DNA of 64,000 nucleotides from Alphaproteobacteria bacterium (GTDB lineage Bacteria > Pseudomonadota > Alphaproteobacteria > Rhizobiales > Rhizobiaceae), in the NCBI GenBank assembly GCA_024742485.1, contig JANSYK010000003.1, forward strand, positions 1 through 64,000, in the 5' to 3' direction. Under the pieces are notes generated by a model. That model searched no databases. It worked only from the letters and a program-made list of their open reading frames with translations, and was not told the origin of the DNA. A program made the position numbers and the translations under genes. Every line of letters starts with the position of its first letter. Within the stretch, counting starts at the first letter, position 1. Positions 16,599-25,995 of the stretch are shown piece after piece.

Positions 16599-18462
16599 GA
16601 TCCTGGTCGATGGCCGGATATTTTCATCGTGTGACCAAGGTGAAGAGATCGACGGCGTTCGGCAGCTGATTCAGAACCTGTTTGCCATGGGCTATCATAT
16701 CGAGGTGCTGCTGTTCGAAGGCTGTGTCCTTGGGTCGGATGATCCCATCATCAATGGATACGGTCTCCAAAACGCACCATTTTCCACGTCCGGTGAAAAT
16801 TTCGGCGAAGAGATGCACCGCTTCACGCGGTTTCTTACCCGTTTGTTGCACAGCGGACGGTTCGACATCTATGTCGACGCAACGCCACATTTGGGGCCGC
16901 TGCGCCTGGAAGTGCCGACGGCTTCCACCCTGGCGGTTGCCGATGAAGCCTGGTTTAGTCGTCCAGAAGCTGGACCGCTCAATCTATGGCGCAATACCAT
17001 GCTGCGGCTGGATCGCGCCGACGGCGTCATCTGCAAATCGGTAGGTGCGGCGGAATGCATGCGATCATTCCTTTGCAAACAGCCCGGACATCTGGTGACG
17101 ATGGATCACAAAGATGAACCCGTTGCAGGCCTGGACGAGCGAACCGGTTCGCCGGCGATCGATGCGTTGCGAGACCTGGCTGTGGAGGCTGTGTCGCGCC
17201 ATCAGGAATGGCGTAAAACGGCTGGCATCCAGGTTTTTTCGTCAATACCGGGTACGTTCTGCGGCATTGCTGATCACACGACCGCGCATCTGCATGACTA
17301 CGTCGGTGTGGCCGCATTGCATTTTTCCGAAGGCGATCCCTCTCGCATCGCGCCCTTCAATGTGCGCCTGTTTTCCTATCTTGATTTCGATACTGTCAGC
17401 GATCTTTGCGGAATGCGCCGCCTGTTCCAATTTGGTGTATCGGAAGCATTGCTTCCCGGGATTGAACTGATGCTCAGCTCGGGAAGGGCAGGGGATGTTG
17501 TTGTCATCCACGAACGCCGCTTTATGCATGGTCTTGAAAGCATTATGAGGGAAAGGGGAAGGACACAATTCCTGGGACAGCCATTTCTTGCATCCCAAGA
17601 GAAGCTCATCGGATCCGCCGGTCGTGCGACCGAATATGATCCTGCAGACGGGCCGATGGGCAAGCTTGTACAATGGCTCGGGCAGTCCGGCATCACACTG
17701 GTTTCTCCACTCTCACCAGCATCGAAATCTGAATTTGACCGGTATGTTGACCCCCTTGGTGCGCCGGCGCGCAACGAACTGAAGCCGATTGAAGGTCTTA
17801 TTCACGATGTGCCGTTTGGCATGGACGAGCGGGCGCTGCCGGATGTTCTTCGCGCGGCCCGGCGATTGAAATCTGAACGCGGCATTCCAGCGGAGGCAAT
17901 CGTGCTGGGACATTTTGGTCAGATCATTGATGAGATCAAATTGCTGCGTGAGACAGCCGCCGCATTCGTTCAAGTCGGCTGTCAGTTGGACTGGCACATT
18001 GATGAACGCCCGCTTTTTCTTTTGCTGTGCGGGAAGATTGTCGATGCACAGTTGGTCGCAGATATTCGGCAGCAGTTTCGTGACGTTGGCGCGCAGGACC
18101 GCCTGTTGTTTTCCACACCGTTTCTTGAAGAGGGTTTCGACGCGGAAATGCGGATTTGCACTGCGTCCATTTGCTTTCGCAAACAGGCTTGGGGTCATCA
18201 GTCCAATGCGATGATACGATCGCTGGCCCTGGGCGTGCCGGCATTGGTCAATACTGCGAGCGGCTGGTCCTATGATCCTGCAACAACGATCGATGATGAC
18301 AATATTGCCAGTGGCCTGCACAAGGCGTTGGGTGCATTGTCGTCTCCGAGGGCCATAGATTTGCGTCATTGGGCGCGAAAACACTATGAAGACAATCACC
18401 GTGCCGATGTGGCGCTGGACGCCATGCTGAGGGCTGGATTTGAGCACGCTGCCACGCACTAA
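16591..18462 (+). CDS. Large glycosyltransferase-like protein (GT-B, divergent)
   Basis: About 623 residues. The C-terminal third looks like a GT4-type nucleotide-sugar half (AIVLGHFGQIIDEIKLL; then ALGVPALVNTASGW), but the E-x7-E motif is not well kept. The first ~350 residues open with NRILVDGRIFSS, as in transferases that start with an acceptor Rossmann domain, and may hold a second domain I cannot name. ATG 16591 overlaps the previous stop by 8 bases; the ATG at 16561 adds 10 residues in a region shared with the previous gene. The function beyond glycan assembly is not clear. Confidence 0.7.
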   Translation: MNRILVDGRIFSSCDQGEEIDGVRQLIQNLFAMGYHIEVLLFEGCVLGSDDPIINGYGLQNAPFSTSGENFGEEMHRFTRFLTRLLHSGRFDIYVDATPHLGPLRLEVPTASTLAVADEAWFSRPEAGPLNLWRNTMLRLDRADGVICKSVGAAECMRSFLCKQPGHLVTMDHKDEPVAGLDERTGSPAIDALRDLAVEAVSRHQEWRKTAGIQVFSSIPGTFCGIADHTTAHLHDYVGVAALHFSEGDPSRIAPFNVRLFSYLDFDTVSDLCGMRRLFQFGVSEALLPGIELMLSSGRAGDVVVIHERRFMHGLESIMRERGRTQFLGQPFLASQEKLIGSAGRATEYDPADGPMGKLVQWLGQSGITLVSPLSPASKSEFDRYVDPLGAPARNELKPIEGLIHDVPFGMDERALPDVLRAARRLKSERGIPAEAIVLGHFGQIIDEIKLLRETAAAFVQVGCQLDWHIDERPLFLLLCGKIVDAQLVADIRQQFRDVGAQDRLLFSTPFLEEGFDAEMRICTASICFRKQAWGHQSNAMIRSLALGVPALVNTASGWSYDPATTIDDDNIASGLHKALGALSSPRAIDLRHWARKHYEDNHRADVALDAMLRAGFEHAATH

Positions 18463-19597
18463 ACTCATTGACGCCACGGATTTCAATCATCCCGAGCTAT
18501 TGCCCTTTCTGAAAGCTGTCGCCGAAGTTGACGGCATGGCATTTGGCAATGGTGACATGGAGTTTCCGGCCGACACCACCCACTGGCAAGATGCGATGAG
18601 TTTGCGGGTATTCGACCAGTTTGGACTGTTTGAATTGCCGGGCAGACTGGTCGCCGGTATTGGAGCGGGAATGGGTGACCTTGCGTTTCAAATGGCCTCG
18701 CAAGGCGCCGTTGTTGTTGCTGCCGACCGGTACCTGGATGCCACACCGCTTTCAGCGTATGCACCAGCGGACATGCTGGTTCGTCCGGAAGGATACTCAA
18801 ACCGAACCTATCCCAGAGGTGGTGTCATGCCATTGCATGCCGATCCGCGAGCGCTTGCCCTGCCGTCCGGGTTTTTTGATGCCGTCTATGCAGCCAATGT
18901 GCTTGAACACCTGTCCTCGGCAGAAGAGGTCCAGGCGGCGGCGGTCGAAATCGGCCGCGTTCTCAAACCGGGGGGCATTGCCTCGATTTCAACGGAGTTT
19001 CTGCTGCAGGCACCGGAACGGGCGACGTGGTCACGCGGGAACTGGCAACTCTTTTCGCCGGAGCTCATTGAATCGACCATTGTCACACCATCAGGATTGG
19101 CTTTTGTCGATCGCGAATATGAAACGCAACCAAGTGAGCTGACCTTTGCGGGCAAGCGCATATTGACGGATTTTGCCGAACAGAGCCGGAGTTTCAAAGA
19201 CCTGAAAGCGGCACGTAACCTGCATCCAAATCTCGTTATGTACCATGATGGTTTTCTGTTCTGCTCAATCCATATCACCCTTCAAAAGCTGAAAACCGAT
19301 AAAGCCTCTGCCCGTGAGGATTCTGACAACGAATTCCTGCCGGATGTCACCAGAAATGCTCGGCGGTCTGCCAGACTTGTTCTTGAGACGTTGCGTGAAG
19401 AAAGCCGAACGGCACAACCCTTTCCCGGCTATCCGCCGGATCCATCCGAGCAGCTAGATCAAATTTTGGCCTCGCGGTCCTGGCGGTACACAAAGCCGCT
19501 TCGCACTGTCGCATCTTCGCTGAGACGAAACCGGCTTTTTGGAATGGTACACCGGTCAATGTCGCGAATTCTGCGGTCTTTCAAGTCCGCCCGGTAG
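18440..19597 (+). CDS. SAM-dependent methyltransferase of the polysaccharide cluster
   Basis: 385 residues. A class I methyltransferase core lies at about 60-200: motif I is VAGIGAGMGDLAFQ, the acidic post-motif is VVAADRY, motif IV is FDAVYAANVLEHL and motif VI is VLKPGGIASI. The C-terminal ~90 residues end in RSWRYTKPLRTV, a tail shared with a nearby GT2. It probably O-methylates a sugar, or a chain end as a terminator. The TTG start at 18440 has TGAGGG 6 bases upstream and overlaps the previous gene by 23 bp. Its 3' end overlaps the convergent neighbour by 17 bp. Confidence 0.83.
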   Translation: MSTLPRTKLIDATDFNHPELLPFLKAVAEVDGMAFGNGDMEFPADTTHWQDAMSLRVFDQFGLFELPGRLVAGIGAGMGDLAFQMASQGAVVVAADRYLDATPLSAYAPADMLVRPEGYSNRTYPRGGVMPLHADPRALALPSGFFDAVYAANVLEHLSSAEEVQAAAVEIGRVLKPGGIASISTEFLLQAPERATWSRGNWQLFSPELIESTIVTPSGLAFVDREYETQPSELTFAGKRILTDFAEQSRSFKDLKAARNLHPNLVMYHDGFLFCSIHITLQKLKTDKASAREDSDNEFLPDVTRNARRSARLVLETLREESRTAQPFPGYPPDPSEQLDQILASRSWRYTKPLRTVASSLRRNRLFGMVHRSMSRILRSFKSAR

Positions 19598-20894
19598 GGG
19601 TGTGTTTCGCCGAGATTGCTGAACGGGCATCATCGGTCAATGAAAAAATCTGTCGCGCGCATTCGCTCCAGGGCATGGGTCTGTAGCGCGCGCTGATATC
19701 GCGCTGGCGCTGCTCAAGGCCATTGCGGTCCTGAATGTGATGCAGCAGAAGGTTCGACCATTGCTGCCAATCGAGAGGGTCGACATAATCGACCAGATCT
19801 TTGCCGGCCTCCGTCAATGCCCCGGCATTCGAGGCGATACAGAATTTTCCGTGGGCGAGGCTCTCGGATATGCCGAGGCCCCAACCTTCATAATGCGACG
19901 GAAAAACAGTGAACAGACAGGCATTGTAGAGCGCCGCCAATGCATCGTCTTCCAAATCGCTCAGAAACAGAACCCGTTCCGCCATTTGCGGATCGTTCCC
20001 GATGTCGTGCATCAAATCCGAGACGCCCCAGCCGCGCATTCCCACAAAGACCAGTTGTGGAAGTGCTGCTGACAGGTTGCGGTCAATGAGGTCACGATAG
20101 GCCTTGATGATGACGGCGTGGTTTTTGCGCCGCTCGATTGTTGAGACATACAGGATGAACGTGGCGTCAAGGAGCGCCTCCGGGAGAGACCCGTTTCGCT
20201 TGGAGATCAATTCGCCGCCCAACTCCACCACTTCAAGTCGAGGCATCGCAACGCCATTGCTTTCCAGATGGGCAGCAAGATCGCTTCGCGTGCGGTTAGA
20301 GATGCAAAAGACGACGTCCGCACTGATGCAGAGTTTTTCCAGATAACCTTCGGACATTGCGCGCACGGCGCTGGGGTGTGCGAGGTGCGGGAACTTTATC
20401 GGGATCAGATCATAGCACATCCGCGCAATATGTAGCCCGTATTGGGATTTCAATGCATCGATCCGACCTTGACATTTGTCGTCCCAATCGAGACCGATCG
20501 ACAGATAGGTATCGCCCTGTCGAAATGGCACGATGTCTTGCTTGGTATCACCGGCACGGTTTAATCCCGTTGGAACACGGCCAACCTGACGGAGACCGCT
20601 GCGCAACCGTTGGACAGCTTTGCCGATAGCCGCGCCAACTCTGCCGGGCCACACGGTAGTCGCATGGTGTGAATGTTCGACGTCCGTGGCAGGGCGCCGA
20701 GAAACGATATCGTCGATCCTGCACTCGACCTCGTCGCCGGCAATTTCGATCCACCCATCCCCCGCTACCGCACAAAACCTGATGGCATGATCGCTGCTTT
20801 GCAGGGCGTATCGAGCGCATTCCATTTCCACCCTGATGATGCCGACTGGTCGTTGGTTCCAACGACGAATGGATGTCACATCGAGCCAGATCAA
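19581..20894 (-). CDS. Glycosyltransferase family 4 (mannosyltransferase-like)
   Basis: 437 residues. The opening MIWLDVTSIRRWNQRPVGI is a well-known start of GT4 enzymes that act on lipid-linked or capsule glycans. The C-terminal half has LFTVFPSHYEGWGLGISESL, the E-x7-E motif, preceded by ILYVSTIERRKNH, the loop that opens the donor domain. The start is a TTG at 20894 with CAGG 5 bases upstream. It is transcribed against the main transferase set, which argues for two or more transcription units in the cluster. Confidence 0.87.
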   Translation of the reverse strand: MIWLDVTSIRRWNQRPVGIIRVEMECARYALQSSDHAIRFCAVAGDGWIEIAGDEVECRIDDIVSRRPATDVEHSHHATTVWPGRVGAAIGKAVQRLRSGLRQVGRVPTGLNRAGDTKQDIVPFRQGDTYLSIGLDWDDKCQGRIDALKSQYGLHIARMCYDLIPIKFPHLAHPSAVRAMSEGYLEKLCISADVVFCISNRTRSDLAAHLESNGVAMPRLEVVELGGELISKRNGSLPEALLDATFILYVSTIERRKNHAVIIKAYRDLIDRNLSAALPQLVFVGMRGWGVSDLMHDIGNDPQMAERVLFLSDLEDDALAALYNACLFTVFPSHYEGWGLGISESLAHGKFCIASNAGALTEAGKDLVDYVDPLDWQQWSNLLLHHIQDRNGLEQRQRDISARYRPMPWSECARQIFSLTDDARSAISAKHTPTGRT

Positions 20895-21164
20895 GGCATC
20901 CTGCCCCTATCAAGAATAATGCGTTCCGTGACACAAGTACTGAGGGGGCTAGAGCGGCAGATGAAGCCGGTCATGTAGTCAATACCGCTCTCCTTGATGG
21001 ACGACCGAATTCTCTCTTGTCATGGTTACTATACATGCTCGTTGAATAGGCGAAAGGCGGTTGCATTCGGAATTGAGCATGCAGATCCGATTGGAAGTTT
21101 TGTCAATCCCCGCTAGGGTCGTGGGCCTTGTCGCAATGCCACAATTACTGTCCGGGATGCCAAT

Positions 21165-23663
21165 TTGTCCGTTTCCGATACATTTCGACACATCCTGGTG
21201 CATTGGCCGTGGGCCTTGCGCCAGGCCAGGCGCAGCAAGCGTTGGCTTTCGCCGCCCCCACCGCGGCATTACGCCGGACGAAAGACAAAAGGAGCCGGGA
21301 GAACCGGACAGTCCGGGGCCATCAGGGTGCTTGTTTGTGAGGGGCGGGTGCCACGTCCGGAGAATTCAGCAGGCGATATGGCCGTTGCCGGAGTGATACG
21401 AAATTTTCAGCGCTTTGGATTCGATGTCACCTTTCTGCCGTGGGAAAGGACTGCAAAGAACGACAGCGCCGCTTCAGAGCTTGAAAACCTGGGCGTGACC
21501 GTCGTTACTGCCACCGATTGCAAGTCACCCGAGAGCTTTCTGCGGCGCAGTGGACGAACGTTCGACATTGTCTTTTTGATGCGATTTGAGGTGGCGGAAC
21601 AATTGGTCGATGCGGTTCGGCGGCATGCGTCCGGTGCCACGATCATCTACTGCGCCCTTGATCTGGTGTTTCTGCGGCGCGAGCGCGAGGCACTGGCGAA
21701 AGATGCATCAGATGCGGCCACAGATCTGCATGCTACGCGCGCCCGCGAACTCGCAGTGATGAGAAGGGCTGACCACACTGCATTGATAAGCAGGTTTGAA
21801 CAGGAGTTGGTTCGTGTCCTTGCTCCGGATATTCCTACAACACTCTTCCCATTTCTCAGCGTTCCTGTGGCGGACGATCTTGTGCCGATGGGCAATCGGC
21901 GGGGCACCATTGTTTTTGTGGGCGGCTTCAAACACGCTCCGAACACCGACGCTGTAATCTGGTTTGTTGAAAATTGCTGGCCGCTCATTTTTGATGAACT
22001 TCCCGAGGCGCGGTTCCAGATAATCGGGGCCGATCCGCCAGCAAGCATTGTTGCTCTCAGCGACAAGGAAGGTGTCGCTTGTCTCGGCCATGTGGATGAC
22101 CTCTCGAAACACGTGTCGTATGCGCGTTTGAGTGTAGCGCCGATACGCTTTGGCGCCGGCGTAAAGGGTAAGATTGCCTATGCACTTGGTAGCGGCACAC
22201 CAGTTGTCACGACCCGGGTCGGCGCGGAGGGAATGGAGCTTAAGCACGAAGTCACGGCTATGATTGCGGATTCCGCTGAGCAGTTTTCACAGGATGTTGT
22301 CCGATTGTTTCGCGATGATGAATTGTCGAGCAGGATGGCGAAAAACGGACACCGCCACGCGGCTGAACACTTCAGTGAAAAAGCCTGCGAGGCCGGGTTA
22401 TTGTCGGTTTTGAACAATGCCGGTGCTCTCCCTGCCGGACAAAGTCACACCAACCGTGCGAAATCCAGTTCCATCCGGCCGCAAATGATCGCTGAAAAGC
22501 TGAATATATTATACGTATCGGTGTTCCCGACACATCCCACCAGCCACGGAAATCGCGCCGCGCAACTTTGGTTCTGCGACAGCCTGAGTAGCACAGGTAA
22601 CATCCACTTCGCCCTGTTTGACAGCCCGGCCGTTACGACACAGGGAATGCTCGATATGCGTGATCACTGGGATACGCTCGATATCATCGGCTATGGCAAT
22701 TCGATGGCACCCCTAGCTGGCGGCGTGCCATTTGACGGGTGGTATGAAGACGGCCTTGGCGAGGATGTACGAGATTTATGCGAGCGCTATGCAATCGACG
22801 TCGTCATTTGCGCTTATGTCTTTCAGTCAAGGATTCTTGAGTTCCTTCCCCCCCATATTCTGACGATCATCGATACGCTGGACAAGATGACGGAGCGCTA
22901 TGATCTGCTTGAGGCCAATGGCGTGCCACGCGAATTTTTTTCCTGCAGCAGCCGGCAGGAGGCCCGCTACCTTGGACGCGCCGATCTTGTTCTGGCTATC
23001 ACCCGGGCGGAAACGGAATACTTCGATAGCATCTGCAAGCCGGATGCTGCGATTTTCGCACCGCATCTTCCGCCATCAAACTACCTCGATCCGCCACCAC
23101 CGGCATCGGCGCTCAGATGCGGTGTGACGGCAAGTGCGAACATGATCAATCTCATGGCGGTGCGCGACCTCCTGCGTGCTTTCCAGCGGCGATGGGGCGA
23201 CATCTGGCCGATTGAATTGACGATCGTGGGTGAAGTCGCCCGTTTGGTTCCGACGCTTGATCCGGATGATCAACAATTGTTTGATAATGCGAAGGTCAAA
23301 TTGGCAGGGTTTGTTCCCGACATCGGCAGTTTCTACGCATCCATTGACGTCATTGTGGTGCCAATCTCGGTCGGCACGGGAATGAACATCAAGATGATCG
23401 AGGCTCTGCGTCATGGCGTGCCGGTGTTGTCAACGGCTGCGGGCGCAAAAGGAGTTCCCACCACCCATTCGTTGCACCTCCATCGGGATGTTACGAGCAT
23501 GGCGGAAACGCTGAATGCAGCAGTATCGGATCGGCGTACCTTTGAAGGGCTCAGAAGCGCAAGCGTCGATTGCTATGACAGGTTTTTGCAGGATGCCGGG
23601 GAGGCCATTGAGAAGATTGTGAAGCACCCCAAGCTGAAAACGCACAATCGGGTCGCCAGCTAA
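21165..23663 (+). CDS. Tandem glycosyltransferase: two GT4-like GT-B modules
   Basis: 832 residues made of two complete GT-B halves. Module 1 (about 50-425) has IRVLVCEGRVPRPENSAGD and the donor-domain stretch IVFVGGFKHAPNTDAV, ending with SVAPIRFGAGVKGKI. Module 2 (about 445-832) starts at LNILYVSVFPTHPTSHGN and repeats the same end pattern, VVPISVGTGMNIKMIEAL. The duplicated end motif suggests two related active sites in one chain. The start is a TTG with GGGA 7 bases upstream; the first ~50 residues have no recognisable domain. It is the last polysaccharide gene before a convergent catabolic operon. Confidence 0.82.
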   Translation: MSVSDTFRHILVHWPWALRQARRSKRWLSPPPPRHYAGRKTKGAGRTGQSGAIRVLVCEGRVPRPENSAGDMAVAGVIRNFQRFGFDVTFLPWERTAKNDSAASELENLGVTVVTATDCKSPESFLRRSGRTFDIVFLMRFEVAEQLVDAVRRHASGATIIYCALDLVFLRREREALAKDASDAATDLHATRARELAVMRRADHTALISRFEQELVRVLAPDIPTTLFPFLSVPVADDLVPMGNRRGTIVFVGGFKHAPNTDAVIWFVENCWPLIFDELPEARFQIIGADPPASIVALSDKEGVACLGHVDDLSKHVSYARLSVAPIRFGAGVKGKIAYALGSGTPVVTTRVGAEGMELKHEVTAMIADSAEQFSQDVVRLFRDDELSSRMAKNGHRHAAEHFSEKACEAGLLSVLNNAGALPAGQSHTNRAKSSSIRPQMIAEKLNILYVSVFPTHPTSHGNRAAQLWFCDSLSSTGNIHFALFDSPAVTTQGMLDMRDHWDTLDIIGYGNSMAPLAGGVPFDGWYEDGLGEDVRDLCERYAIDVVICAYVFQSRILEFLPPHILTIIDTLDKMTERYDLLEANGVPREFFSCSSRQEARYLGRADLVLAITRAETEYFDSICKPDAAIFAPHLPPSNYLDPPPPASALRCGVTASANMINLMAVRDLLRAFQRRWGDIWPIELTIVGEVARLVPTLDPDDQQLFDNAKVKLAGFVPDIGSFYASIDVIVVPISVGTGMNIKMIEALRHGVPVLSTAAGAKGVPTTHSLHLHRDVTSMAETLNAAVSDRRTFEGLRSASVDCYDRFLQDAGEAIEKIVKHPKLKTHNRVAS

Positions 23664-23766
23664 CTGCAGGAAGGCGGTGCCAGGTAATTCGGTCGCGATG
23701 AGCAACAAATGGCCGCATTCTGACAATCAGATTATGTAACCACCAACCATGGGATCCCTGCACGCA

Positions 23767-25137
23767 CTACTGGTCCGGGTCAGCCACCATCAAACAGTCG
23801 GGTGATGTCGCGGCCGGCAGCGCCTGGACGCTCTCGAACAGCGCTGACGCGCGATCGTCCGACAGTTTGCCATAGGACGCGCAGTCCATGAATTTGGACC
23901 GGAGTTGTTGCAGTGTCAGCGGGTGATCGACATGGCCGCTTGCCCGGCGGATTTTCGCGGTGGCCAGCTTGCGGCCGTCTTTCATGATCAGCGTCACCAT
24001 ATCGTAGGGTGCGGGCACCGGATAATCGGGGTCGTATTCCTCCACCGCGTCCACATCCACGCGGGACATGAGATCCCGCAGCATCGGGTCCGCCAGGGCC
24101 GCCGGTTCCAGCTCCGACAAGCCCAGCCTTCCGAAGCGCAAGGCTGCACTGCAGGCGAATGCCAGGGAGAACTTCGCCTCCGCGGGATCCCTTGGCTCTG
24201 AAAAATGCATCAACCGGGCATATTTGTCCGAGACGCGCGGAACGATGGTCTCGATCTGCGACAGGTCGATATCCTGCTGCTCCGTCAATCCGAGAATGCC
24301 GTCGACAACCCGTTGGGAGGCGCCAACCGTCGGATATTTCTTGATGTTCAGTCCGGTTTCCGTGATCCGCCAGCGTTGACCGAAGGCCGCGCTGCTGCTG
24401 CGGTCCGCCCGGCCCCCTGGTGAGAGGGCGGCCAACAGCCCGGTGCCCCCATCAATGGCTTCGGCGCTTGCCGTCATTCCGGCCCGCGCCAGCCGGGCGC
24501 ATCGCAATCCGGCCTCGGCGGCCCGGCCGGCATGATAGGGTTTTGCCATTGAGCCGAAATTGCCCATGACACCACCGGCATGCGCGACGGAAAGACCAAG
24601 TGCGTGGCTGGTTTCCTGGATCGAAAGTTTCAGAACCCTGGCAACAGCCGCTGTGGCGCCAATAGGCCCGAAGACGGCCGTCGGATGCCACCCCTTGCTG
24701 TGCAGATGATCCGGTTCGCGGGCCATGATTTCGGCCCAGACCTCATAGCCGGCAATATAGGCCGTGATCATCTCTCTGCCGGTTGCGCGCGTCGATTGCC
24801 CGATCGCCAGGATCGCCGGCACCATCACCGAACTGGGATGATTGGCGAAGGCGTAGTCGTCATAGTCGAGAGCGTGGGCGGCAACGGCGTCCAGCAGCGC
24901 CGCCTGCTCAGGCGGCAAAAGGCGCTCACCCAGCAGTGCCCGGACATCCGAAGGCGATTGTCGCGGATCCTGATCGAGATATTGCTCGGTGGCCCGCGTC
25001 ACCGGCTCTGGACGGCCAGCGATCAGCGCCGCCAGCGTATCGGTAAATCCGAGAACCGTTGTATCGATTGCTTCCGCGGGAAGGTGCTCATGGGTCAATG
25101 AAGTTATAAAGCGCGCGGCATCTTGGCTGAATGTCAC
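23767..25137 (-). CDS. MmgE/PrpD family protein
   Basis: 456 residues, the usual length for this family, which includes 2-methylcitrate dehydratase and cis-aconitate decarboxylase. Landmarks are the conserved HALDYDDYAF, FGPIGATAAVARVLKL and NIKKYPTVGASQRVVDG, with the all-helical N-terminal half and the smaller alpha/beta lid expected. The GTG at 25137 overlaps the previous stop (GTGA); an earlier upstream start would run through the VOC gene. It probably dehydrates or decarboxylates a branched or hydroxylated polycarboxylate. It is the last gene of the ten-gene operon; the substrate is unknown. Confidence 0.9.
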   Translation of the reverse strand: MTFSQDAARFITSLTHEHLPAEAIDTTVLGFTDTLAALIAGRPEPVTRATEQYLDQDPRQSPSDVRALLGERLLPPEQAALLDAVAAHALDYDDYAFANHPSSVMVPAILAIGQSTRATGREMITAYIAGYEVWAEIMAREPDHLHSKGWHPTAVFGPIGATAAVARVLKLSIQETSHALGLSVAHAGGVMGNFGSMAKPYHAGRAAEAGLRCARLARAGMTASAEAIDGGTGLLAALSPGGRADRSSSAAFGQRWRITETGLNIKKYPTVGASQRVVDGILGLTEQQDIDLSQIETIVPRVSDKYARLMHFSEPRDPAEAKFSLAFACSAALRFGRLGLSELEPAALADPMLRDLMSRVDVDAVEEYDPDYPVPAPYDMVTLIMKDGRKLATAKIRRASGHVDHPLTLQQLRSKFMDCASYGKLSDDRASALFESVQALPAATSPDCLMVADPDQ

Positions 25138-25991
25138 GTTTCTGTCCCGGCTTGGTTGAGGATCAATCGTGTATTTGTCCGCGCCATCATATCGACCACC
25201 ATTCGGTCGCCCGAACCGGTGACCGGCAATCCAAGACTCCTGGCCTTGCCTGCCAGAAGGGATGGATCTGAAAGCGACAGGCCAATATCGGCCGCAAAGG
25301 CGGGGGCGGGCCAATGGGCCTGTGGGATCCCGCCGCTTTCACCGGGAAGGGACACGGACATCGCAACGCGTCCAAATCGAACCAGGTTTTGGCCCTCGGC
25401 GTCGCCTCCGGCATCACGAAGGCGATGTGTGATCGTATCGGCCCTTGCTTGATCCTCTGCGTAGAGGCCTATCCTTGTCAGGCCGATTGCGCCATTGGCG
25501 TGGTCGAGCAGCCGCGGTTCACGAATGGCATCCGGTGTCAGGTGTTGAACCCAGCACAGCAGGGCCTCATCGGCGGGGTTATAGTCGGCAACAAAGAAGG
25601 CAAACCGGGCTTCCCGGTCGCCATCCGTCCGGTGAACCCGGCGTGACCATTCCAGCACCTCGCCCAAAGGCAATTGCGTTTCAGTCAAACGGGCATGGGC
25701 AATCCGCGCATCCGGCACACCAAAGGCGATAATATGGAGTCCGAAATGCTTTTCCCGGGCGGCGGACAACAGATGGGAGCCGGCAGGCCCGGTGATCTCC
25801 TGCAGTTCGATATAGCCGTCCCGCATCATGATCGAGCATTGCCTGCTGCCGGCCGATTGACCATCGGCGGTCTCGTGTGACACCGGCGAACTGAGGGTGA
25901 ACCCAAGCGCTTCGTAGTCTTCGGCAGCACGATCGAGATCCGGCACAACGATACCGATATGGTCGAAGGTCGTGCCGGATCCGTTTGTCAT
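25134..25991 (-). CDS. VOC (glyoxalase-like) family protein
   Basis: 285 residues with a glyoxalase-like fold: FDHIGIVVPDLDRAAEDYEALGF starts the first beta-alpha-beta-beta-beta unit, with its metal-ligand His in DHIG, and FGLHIIAFG and GYIELQEIT supply further likely ligands. A second half follows, so one chain can make the full barrel. It resembles the glyoxalase-like domain often found in amino-acid and aromatic catabolism genes. The substrate is unknown; epimerase, lyase and dioxygenase activities are all possible in this superfamily. It lies 4 bases after the MetQ-like gene and overlaps the PrpD-like gene by 4. Confidence 0.85.
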   Translation of the reverse strand: MTNGSGTTFDHIGIVVPDLDRAAEDYEALGFTLSSPVSHETADGQSAGSRQCSIMMRDGYIELQEITGPAGSHLLSAAREKHFGLHIIAFGVPDARIAHARLTETQLPLGEVLEWSRRVHRTDGDREARFAFFVADYNPADEALLCWVQHLTPDAIREPRLLDHANGAIGLTRIGLYAEDQARADTITHRLRDAGGDAEGQNLVRFGRVAMSVSLPGESGGIPQAHWPAPAFAADIGLSLSDPSLLAGKARSLGLPVTGSGDRMVVDMMARTNTRLILNQAGTET

Positions 25992-25995
25992 GGAA

